This document shows positions 24,094-34,300 of a stretch of DNA of 64,000 nt, one piece after another (within the stretch, counting starts at the first letter, position 1; each line of letters opens with the position of its first letter). Where the stretch lies: positions 62,001-126,000 of the forward strand of contig NW_026570395.1 of the NCBI RefSeq assembly GCF_019649055.1. The letters run 5' to 3'. Under the pieces are notes generated by a model, which made no database searches, was not told the DNA's origin, and saw only the letters and a program-made list of their open reading frames with translations. A program made the position numbers and the translations under genes. This DNA comes from Paramacrobiotus metropolitanus. Lineage: Eukaryota > Tardigrada > Eutardigrada > Parachela > Macrobiotidae.

Positions 24094-24920
24094 ATGTTCA
24101 ACTAGCGATACTCGACCACATTATTACCACCATTAGCAAATTAACAGAACCATTAAGAAAATACTGAAGTAGAATCCAGAAGCTAAATTAATACACTTAA
24201 ACTTCGACAACCTAGGTATTAATCACGAAGACACTGAAAGCCTAGAAACCTAAACGAAATTTATCAGAGCTCTGGATGCTCACATAATCCTGTATGTTAC
24301 TCCGCATTTCTTCTGGATGCCAAGGAAAATGAACCTTACCATGGAAAACCATACGTTCCATAAAATGAACGTATTAAAGCGTGGAAATCCATGAATAGTT
24401 AACAATTGGTCGATTTACTTCGCAATCTTTAATGCGTCGATAAAACAGATCGGCTGGCTGTGCATTAAGCTGCTTCTAAATGACGTATCTTCTAAATGAC
24501 GCATTTAGAACCTGGAATGGTTTTGTGTACGTTGTTTTTCCTTTTTTAAGAAGCAGTGCGGGAGAGTAATTTTTGTGACGAAAATCCAAAAAATGTGCAA
24601 TTTCCAAAACTTCGAGATAAAATTTTTATTATGTTTGTCACATCGAGCGGTTGCAACTGCTTCAAGCACCGGAAGTCCGTGAATTTCTCTCATCTAAATT
24701 TTTCAGTTTAGAGGTTTTGTGAACGATAGATTATGTTAGACAGGAAGGTCATCGCACAGGAATACCAGTTACTCTGCTGGGAATCGCTCTTGTGCGTTAG
24801 AAGCGGTGAGTCCCAGGCAGTCAAAATACGTAATGCGATTCTGAGTAATTTCTGACGAATATATAAACTGTATGATTAATCGCAATTACCATGAATTTAT
24901 ACGCTCTTTAAAACCACCGT

Positions 24921-25485
24921 ATGCACTATATTAATGTACTTACAGATATCCAGGGCAGTATTGAAGTTACAAATTTTCGGCTGAAAGACGGGCAAGACAC
25001 GACTGCATTAACGATATCCTGCGACGGGCTCTGGTTTCGGCAGGCATCCCAGCGCGAACCGGAACCTAGAGGCATGCACCACGAAAACGACACACGCCCG
25101 GATGCAATCATCACCTTTCCCTGGGCCAGAGGGCTGTGTTTAACCTGGGATGTAACTTGTGTTGACACCGTTGCCCGTTCTCATTTGGATCAGACCAGCG
25201 TAAAGGCCGGAGCAGCAGCCGACCAGGCCGAAGCCGACAAAGTGAGAAAATACAGTTCCCTGTCAAGACGATATGAATTTGCTGTGTCGGATTCGAAACT
25301 TTCGGAAGCTTTGACACATCAGCCAAGAAGCTGATCCAAGAGGTCGGAAAGAGGATTGAGCTGCAAACAGGCGAGATTCGCAGCCATGAGTTTTTAAGGC
25401 AGAACATTTCTTTAGCTATTAAAAGAGGTAATGCTGCTTCTGTTATTGGTACGGTGAAAAATGTTGTTTTGTTTAACAATAAGTG
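24921..25485 (+). mobile_element. Frameshifted retrotransposon-like ORF remnant (copy 2)
   Basis: An open frame at 24,921-25,334 contains DGLWFRQ, RPDAIITFPWARG, WDVTCVDT, ARSHLDQTSV and KYSSLSRRYEF. After a frameshift near 25,290-25,310 the same protein continues as ETFGSFDTSAKKLIQEVGKR, SHEFLRQNISLAIKRGNAAS and VIGTV. From memory, these motifs belong to a widespread invertebrate repeat ORF that follows a reverse transcriptase domain. RPD..WDVT may be a PD-(D/E)xK-like nuclease core (inference). The frame break and missing upstream part make it a dead 3' fragment. It sits directly between paralogues 4 and 5. Confidence 0.65.
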
Positions 25486-25789
25486 AAACTGACTCTTGAT
25501 ATTGTTGTTGCGTCATTGGAAATAAATACTACCATTCGGCAGTATATTTTGTCAACGAAATCTGGTGAAAAATGAAAAAATAGTGAACGGAGCGAACGTC
25601 AGTGCAAAGACTGTGAAAGATTGTGAACAGGCTGGTCACCAATTTTTTTGTCCCAGAGTAATGATAATTGATAAACACCGGAACAGCCGCATCCAGATGC
25701 CTATGCAAAATGTTTCCGGCAATATTATTTTTCGTGCAGTATATCAGGTCAATGGAGCGGCTTATTACGTTTTGAATACCGCAAATGTT

Positions 25790-26030
25790 GTGAATACCAT
25801 CGTTTCCGCTATGTAACGGAAACATGTATAATAACACAAATTGTGCCAGCTCATCGTTTTTAAAATTCACTTGCTTCAAATCCCCGACTAAGGACGATGG
25901 CATAACCGCATGGATATTTGTCAACAGCCCAAATGATAATTACAAATTCCAAGAGTAATTTTGGCCCAGTTTCAGCGAAGACCACTGCGATTGCCACCGC
26001 GAACATGCGCTCTATAAAGCCAGCTTACAA
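25790..26030 (+). promoter_or_regulatory. Conserved promoter block of paralogue 5 with TATAAAG
   Basis: Homologous to the blocks before paralogues 3 and 4. It carries acgatggcataaccgcatgg, ttttggcccagtttcagcga, and TATAAAG at 26,013-26,019. An ATG at 26,030 is only 11 bases past the TATA box and so probably lies upstream of the transcription start. The next in-frame ATG, at 26,102, is the better start. Confidence 0.6.
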
Positions 26031-26101
26031 TGCCGAACGAAGCACTTGTGCTGTCGTTGCCATACAGGACCATTCTCGGATTTACCGCTGTGTTGATCAT
26101 C

Positions 26102-29100
26102 ATGTACTTTATTATATCGGTTATTTTCCTAGCGATAGCAACAGGTAAAAGTCGGGATCTCCTGGCTGTGTTGTTTTTCGTATCCGGTGTGCTTCGCGTT
26201 ATGTCTCGTGTTTGTTTTGCTGCGGACCATGTTAACAATTGATTTTATAGAGTACGTCAGTGCGCACGAACCGGACAATGTCCACCCGACCAATTCGATC
26301 AGCATGTTCGGTCGCTGGAATAAATCCGCGATTTATTATTGCCTGGATTCCAGCTATGGTACGTTGTACAAGCTCGTTAAGAAAAACCATTCAGAGCCCG
26401 AATATCTTAATGAAATCCGAAGCTAGTGGATTTCAGCAGTACGTACAGTATTTGCCGGATTTTTTAAACTTTTCTAGTTTACTTTAAAATTTACGGTATG
26501 CTAATACATGTTTGCAAAATCCTGTTTAATGAGGTTTTGGTTTTCCACAGCGCCACTAGAAGTCGCCACCATCAATAATTCCATTCACGCGATGATGGTC
26601 GCCGTGCCGTGCTTGACCTTTATTCCGGTGTCCTGCAGTGATACCGTCTACAAAGTCCACATCACACCATATACGTCAGCGGCGTCGTAAGCCCGTTATT
26701 CTTTCGTACCTTCTCGCTAATACGCCACGTTGAACGTTTTTTGTCCTCTAAAGGTCTACCTTATCAGCCGTGTCCTTCAGCTTTCCCGGCATGCATTTGG
26801 AGATGGCAAAGAATTCCTCCGAGCAGGTGTTGTGTATTGCACGTGACACACAGAGCTGTTCTGTCAATGAACGGTGTGTGCTGAAATTCCTGGCGGTTCT
26901 TCTGGGGAAACGCAACGAGCACCAGCGCGGCGATCGGGATCAGTACATCACTGTCAACTACAAGAATCTCCTTATTCCGGTAAACGAACCGCCATAAAAT
27001 CGAAAAAACAATCCATAAACTGGAATTATTTTTTATTCTTATTTTTTACCATACATAAAAATTATAATTGAGCAGAACCGTTGCACGATTGAATTAATCA
27101 GTAAAACAGCAAAGGAGCGATTGCTGAGCAAACGAAATAAAATAACGTCTAATTAATCTTCCATCATTTTCAAAAAATTTTGCAGTCATTTCTGAAATGT
27201 CATGATTGTTTTCGCAGTCAACATACAGACGCTACAGTACGGACGAAGCGTATTGGCAGCTTTTCCCATACGACTACTGCAGTATCACGGTAAGGCTAAT
27301 AACATTCAAGAAGCTCCTTGAATTTGATAAATAATAAACGGTTTGCAATCAGCACAACCAACCCACGGATTACGCAATGGCCGGCACAGTGGCCTTCAGT
27401 GTGGCAGCCGGCGCGCGACCCGGCTGTGTACCGGCGCTCAACACCATCAGCAACACCGACTGCCGGCTGATCAGTCTGATGTACCAGTGCAATACATCCC
27501 AATGTGCAGCGTGTAAGTACAACATTATTTATATTTTATACTGCAGAAAGAGTACTTATTTATGTTTGATAATATTTGTTATTTCTAAGATTTAATTTGT
27601 AGTAATCATACTCGTTAATATTGCAAAGATTTATGTACCAGTTTCGGTATCGATTATTAACACATGTAGGGTTACCGGTTTTCATCGACTGAGGTTGAAT
27701 AATTATATTACAGTGGACTGTGAAAACCAGCACTGTCCGTCCGCCGCTGCTACGGGTGTTTCCGTTGCCACCTCTGTCAGTAACAACATTGCTACCACGC
27801 TTACCATGGAGACTACCACAACGTCGAAGAGCATCAACGGAAAAATAGCAAGTAATAATTGTAGTGCCAGTGTTTTGTATTGAGATTGGAGACTGATTCT
27901 TCGTCATTTCTTACGGTTTTCTCATGATAGCCATACCTCCATGTGCGAGCTACTTTTGTGCCACACCAACACCAAAGATTGATGAAGCCTCCCTCTTATA
28001 CGACAATCGGTACTTTATGTTCTCAGGTACTCGCAACGATTATTGTCGTATTGGATAGCAAAAGGCGTCGTAGTGGTGCTGACTCTGAGCATTCACTCCC
28101 GGTTTGGTTTTACAGGGGACTGCGCGGTACAGATTGACGAGAGCAACAAAATCATCGGCGAATCCATGAAGATCAGCTCCCTCTTTCCCGGTGTCAGCGG
28201 TCCAGTGAAATCCGTCTGGACGGACCAGATGACCGGGGTCACCAGCGTTGTGACAGCGGTAGTTAAACAACCTAAAATGCATCATTTAATTTCTTTTTTT
28301 TTTAGTTCTGTAATTATGCCAGTATGCAATGAAATATTATTTTCAGGCAGCTGAGTACGCTTGCCTGGCCTCCGGCTGCACGCCGGTCAGTCCGATGAAC
28401 GCTACTGCCGCCCCGCGGTTTGAATTTGCTGTTATGCAGTCGACGCGGTTTGATGCGTACAATTACGCTATCAGTATAACAGGTAGGCGTCGTGTGTGCT
28501 CGTACTGATTTATCAACAACTAATTTAATTGAGTTCCTGGACGCGCGTACAAGTCGTTTGTGATTTTCACAAATAAAAAATTTCGAGGTGTTTTGACTCA
28601 TTACGTATCTGTATATTGCGAACTGGTTGACCAGTAGACTGGAGTTTAAAATGGCTTTAACCCATACCCACCCGTATGCAGAGCATTATTTTTATAAATT
28701 CCACTGCATATCCGGCAAAACGCAATTCTAAGCTTGCGGACATTATTCCGAGTAGTTTTATTTATTCTTAAGCTATTTTTTATATTTGTTTTCTTTGAAA
28801 TTATTAGAACGCTGCTTTTAAAGCATCTGAACTGGGGTTGCTTATAAAGGGAAGGGAAGCAAACGACTGTTAAGCTTGGAAAACGAAGCGAGGTCACGAA
28901 GCAACAACAGTATAATTACGATTACCAAAATTGAGAAACACAGATCACTGTGCGGCCAGATCGCAGGTCTTATTTACGAAGTAGAACTTATTTTTTATTT
29001 ATTTATTCAGCCTTATTTATTATTTATTTCTGTAGTTTTCGTTCTTCTTTCGTTCGTACGGGACGATCCCGTACGAACGAAAGAAAAACGAAAACTAAAT

Positions 29101-29644
29101 CAGGATAGGGACAACTTGGTCAGCTAGCTTCCTGTAATGTGCGCAGTCATGGTGCGCTCATGGTAAAGCTGGTCACAACAGACAGCCACGGCATGGTGAA
29201 CCGCTTAGACAACATTCATCCGCTTTATCGTCAACAACGATTGACCTTTACAATATGTTGTACAGGGGACACGTATATCAACGAGCAGACGTCCCATCAG
29301 AAGCCGCTTAGCAGCATCACATGTCTGCCGGCAACCGGCCCATCGTCAACCCCGTGTAAAATTAAAGGAGCGTGGAATGCCGCATATATGGTAGGAATAC
29401 GTATACAGTGAACCTTATAAATTGTCGGCTATCATGTACTTTGATAACAGGCTCTAGTAAAATAATTTTGTCACAGCTGCGATTGGCCGGTTTCAACATG
29501 GTCAGCGTTATCGGCACAGACGGAGCGGATCCGGAGCAGTATCTGCAAGTGATGCAGTACACGGGCACAGAAATGGCACCAGATACCTTTCAGTTTTTAA
29601 CAACCGGGATCCGATTACGGGATGCACTGCAGTGTTCGCCGTGA
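26102..29644 (+). CDS. Secreted astacin-like pseudopeptidase with short linker and hemopexin-like domain (paralogue 5, divergent)
   Basis: Exons: 26102-26144, 26251-26358, 26551-26686, 26754-26979, 27218-27289, 27353-27512, 27714-27851, 27931-28026, 28116-28258, 28347-28482, 29266-29390, 29477-29644. This gives 516 residues, or 540 if the ATG at 26,030 were used. I chose 26,102 because of the TATA position and because MYFIISVIFLAIATG makes a compact signal sequence. The astacin likeness is clearest here: W.KSAIYYCLD, then EHQRGDRDQYITVNYKNL, then YDYCSIT. The zinc motif is KFLAVLLGKRN: only the Gly of HExxHxxGxxH survives. The linker is 46 residues of Ser/Thr-rich, non-periodic sequence. The hemopexin-like part has IDEASLLYDNRYFMFSG, VKSVWTDQ, FDAYNYAISITG and WNAAYM repeats and ends in LQCSP. 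Confidence 0.77.
29033..29097. repeat. 65-bp near-perfect palindrome in intron 10 of paralogue 5
   Basis: Two 31-bp arms, with one mismatch, surround a 3-base loop. The centre reads gtacgggacgatcccgtac. It could form a cruciform or, in the transcript, a strong hairpin. Confidence 0.8.
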
Positions 29645-31349
29645 AAATTTGCCTATACCTTACAATACACAATATCATGACGAATCTCTCAAAACCATGT
29701 ATGGACTGTACAAAAGTTTCGACGTTCTGTATACAACTGTAAATGCCACGCACTGTAAAAAGCACATGTCCGCGTTGATGTAAATTACTTTTGTTGATTC
29801 GGGTGTTGCGTTATTTGAACAACACAAAACAACGTTCAACATCGCAGTTTACTGGATTGTAATTCGAGTTTTCGTTCAGCGAAGTTTCCAGCGAATACCG
29901 ATATTCAGTATCGTACGTACGTACATCACGCCGTATTAAAACGGAACTATAAATCAAGCGACAAGCTGCACCAGAAATAATTTGTTTGTCAGAAAATTCA
30001 ACTGCCATAGGACTGACTAGTGTATGAATACTGAATAGTAATTTTCCAAAGTCACACAAAAGAATTAAAAAAAGCGCAATTACATGTTCTTTTAAATTAT
30101 GAAACGGTAAAAGGCGACAGACGTTTGGTGCAGCGAATGTGTCCTACTGAGATGAGTAGAATAACGACAGCTGACGGAATTTAGCTGCACTACAAAAATC
30201 AGTTACTGAAAGTGTTCTACTACAGCGCACGATGCTATAAAGGTGTCACATTCGGTCCGCGACCGACAATTTTATGGCCAGGACCAAATGACCAACATAC
30301 AGGAAACACGCAACTGCGCATAACTCAAGAATCCAAACGCTCGCGCCGTGCACATCTCGGAACTGAAACCAACAACCGATATCTCACAAGGATGGGAAAA
30401 CATCGAAAAGATTTTCGATACCAAACAGAATATCCTTTAAAAGATCTAAGAGAACAATAAGCCATTTTAGATTGTCGTCGGCAAAGCGTATGATTTGCGT
30501 GAAAACTGGAACCAAACCGTAGATTCAAATCCTGTGCTGCGTCTACATTGATTTTCTTTTAGATCTCATAAAAAACAACTGTTTGGTATCATCGTTCTTG
30601 CTTTTTTCTCATTCGTTTGACACATCGGTTAATGGTTTTTGTACGAAATGTGCTCGATGTAGCTGTTAATATCAGCAGGCGTTGGCCAGCCGGAAATGGC
30701 TGTTTGAGTACAAATTAGTGCCTGGTTGCACGCGTTTATATATGATTATATATGTAAATGTACCTAACACGTTCATAGTGTCCACTGTATATATTGCTGG
30801 TATTTACTGTCCGTGTACTGGTTTCGGGTGTGTGAATTGGTTTCGGGTTGGCCAGTGCGAGATGAGAAAATTTGTGTCGGGTAACTCTTTTGTAAAACAT
30901 AAAGTAAAAGACTAAAAGTGCTTCTACCGGTCAAATTAACTAAAAGTTCCATTAACCATATAACACCGACAGTATTATCAGAAAAACTCTATAAATACAA
31001 ACCCACAACATACAAGTTGATGCTGTGCTGCGTAATTTTCCCCTGCAATTAATAATCGCCACAGCCATCATGAAAAAATTCCCAGTTATTAATGGCACAT
31101 GCAGAAAAGCGACAAGCCTTGCACTAAATTAATATCATACCTGCACCGCGTGCACGAAGCATAGGCGATTTTTAATGACATCTCGTTCCAGGAAGATTGT
31201 TAATGTTCCTGCTCTAAATTCACATGGCCAAGTACAACTAAGCGGTCCACATATAAAATATAACCTTGACATTGAAAAGAACGGCTGATCGGTTGACAGG
31301 AGCGTCATATTTTGTTATAGACGTGTGTGTGTATTTTCGGGAGGCAATC
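29645..31349. other. Gene-free stretch between paralogues 5 and 6
   Basis: No supported gene. An ATTAAA near 29,935 could end the paralogue 5 transcript. Repeated gtac motifs occur around 29,912. Confidence 0.4.
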
Positions 31350-34300
31350 ATGGCGAAATATTTGGTTATTACCACGACGTTGTTGGGATGTGCGCTATTA
31401 CTCCATGGTATTTGTTATCTCTTTTCTATCTATTAATTATATGATTTCGATTGTTGTATTTAAGTTGTAAAATTCGGTGGCGTGATTAATGTTTGGCAAA
31501 ACCAAAAGAAATCAATTCTGTTTTTAGGAGTCAGTGCGAAAAAGCCGGCCAAAAAGCCCAGTCGCAGCAGCCAGGTGCGCGCGATCAACATGAACACTAA
31601 TTATGCTCAATGGAACAAAGCCAGTATTCCATACTGCTTGGACAGTAGCTTGAGTAAGTGCGCCTCCATGTGCTGGTGACCTTTATAACCTTTATGGCTA
31701 CCTGGCTATTAGCCGATAATTAACACCAGCACTTTATCTTCGCGCAGCCACCGCCGAAAAGCAAGCAGTCACGGATGGCATCCAGACATTCGTTAACGCC
31801 ACGAAAAACGCCGGTGTAGCCTGCTTCAACTTCGTACAAATGAATTGTGCGGACTCTGTGTACAAGTTACAATACCAAGCGCAGTAAGTACAATATTTTT
31901 CATTCACGTAGAACGGCTAACAGCTTTAGGGAAAATTGCCTCGTACATGGTGTCAAAATTGGGATACATTATACATACTGTTTACTCCGAATCACTGTTT
32001 TGTAATTCTTTATGCCATTCTAAGCCTACGTGATTTGTATACATTGTTCTCAAAACCGTTTGCGCGCACCATCCAGTTGCCGAGATATGGCGTACTACTC
32101 GTAAAACGCTTTGTTGTGTACCAAAGTCTGGTTATTACCAGATTTTCTTCAAACTTTGCTGTAAAAGACACATGACCGATTTTTTCCCCCGATTTTAAAA
32201 TGAATCTGAAAAATCTTAAAATTCATTTTAAAATAATGGGAAAGCACTATGAACCTAAAATTGGTTCACTTTCGACTTCATGGTCATGTGTCTTTTACAG
32301 CAAAGTTTCAAGAAAATCCTTAACAACAACCATAAGTGTTTACAACCCGCGGCTGTTATCTCCTTAAGATATGTTACGTAAATCAGTACACTGGATTATC
32401 TATACGACTTACGATCCTTATAACAGATCGGGAGCCGCCAGCTTCTCGGTTCCGGGAATGAACACGGCACTGAAGAGTTCCGGAGCCTACAATCAGGCCA
32501 TCATCCTGTCGCGGGACGACGGCTGCAGTACCAATACCCGTTGTGCGCAACGCTGGACCGTCTTCACCATGGGCAAACTCAACGAGCACCAGCGTCTGGA
32601 TCGTGACCAGTCGCCAGGTCCTTTCATCGCGATGAATTCGGCTAGCATGTCGGCCAACAATATGACAGTATGCTGCGCATATGCACAGCGCTACCAGTCT
32701 ATATCATATTGCGCTAAAATTTGGTTTTTCTTCATTTGTAGCTGTATTACAGAAAATACACTACCTCCGAAGCATACCTTGCCACTTTGGGTTACGATTA
32801 CTGCAGCATCACGGTAACTAAATATTCTGTGCGATATCACTTTTCTAACCGTACAACAACAACTGTGACCTTTACAAATATTCTGGACAATTCCGAGGTT
32901 TTTGGTGCATACCTTAGCACAACCAGCCGACCGACTACGCCTACCCGGGCACGCAGGCCTTCACCGTATTAAAGGCGCCCTACTGCATTCCGCAGCAAAG
33001 CACCATCAGCAACATCGACTGCAATCTGTTACTGCAATGGTACAGCTGTCCCAAAGCGCCCTGCAGTGCAATACGTGAGTGTTGAACCTACATCATCCCG
33101 ATGATGTAAACTATTTTGACTGGTTGCTCCGCAGCGTTGTGCTCGACGCAAACGTGTCCCACCACCGCCGCCCCTCCGTCTTCGACCACCCCGGCCAGCA
33201 GTGGCGCGACCAGCGCTGTTTCGGGCGCCACGGGTGCTTCCTCGGGATCCACGTCGCCCGGGGCGTCTACCTCGCCCGTCTCCGGTTCGACCACACCGGC
33301 TCCGTCGTCAACATCACCCGGCTCGACGAGCGCCGTCTCTGGATCGACCAGCGCACCTCCTTCCTCCACATCGCCCGGTGCATCCACATCCCCCGTTACC
33401 GGTTCCACGTCTCCGGCATCAACCACACCGGTGTCCGGCTCCACAAGTCCGGCGCCGTCCTCCACTTCCCCTGGCTCATCGACAGTGTCCGGATCCACAA
33501 GCGCATCCTCTGGACCGACATCCCCCGCCTCGTCTACTGTGTCGGGAGCGACAAGCCCGGCGTCGTCAACCAGCCCAGGGTCCACCAGCGTTCCGCCTTC
33601 GTCGACATCACCCGGATCCTCCACATCTGCGGGATCAACAGTATCCGGTTCCACCAGTCCTGCACCGTCCTCGACTTCTCCCGGTTCCACGGTGTCTGGA
33701 TCCACTAGCCCGGCCCCGTCATCAGCTTCCCCGGGATCAACAGGGTCAGGCTCAACCAGTCCTGCACCGTCGTCAACCTCCCCTGGCTCCACGGTATCCG
33801 GATCAACCAGTCCTGCACCTTCATCCACTTCCCCAGGTTCAACTGTCTCCGGATCCACCAGCCCGGCTCCCTCATCAACCTCCCCTGGTTCGACCGTTTC
33901 CGGATCAACCAGTCCTGCACCTTCGTCAACTTCCCCAGGCTCCACGGTGTCTGGATCCACCAGCCCGGCTCCTTCATCGACATCCCCGGGGTCGACAGTA
34001 TCCGGTTCCACGAGTCCTGCTCCTTCATCAACTTCACCAGGTTCAACCGTCTCCGGGTCGACAAGCCCAGCCCCGTCATCTACTTCCCCAGGTTCGACTG
34101 TGTCTGGTTCCACTAGCCCAGCTCCATCATCGACATCCCCTGGTTCCACGGTGTCCGGATCCACGAGTCCTGCACCTTCATCCACTTCCCCAGGTTCAAC
34201 TGTCTCCGGATCCACCAGCCCGGCTCCCTCGTCAACCTCCCCTGGTTCGACCGTTTCCGGGTCCACCAGTCCTGCACCCTCATCGACGTCTCCCGGATCT

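Noticed and set aside
26030-26101. Use of the ATG at 26,030 as the start of paralogue 5
   Set aside because: It lies 11 bases after the TATA box, so transcription should start downstream of it. The ATG at 26,102 gives a more ordinary signal sequence. Kept only as an alternative.
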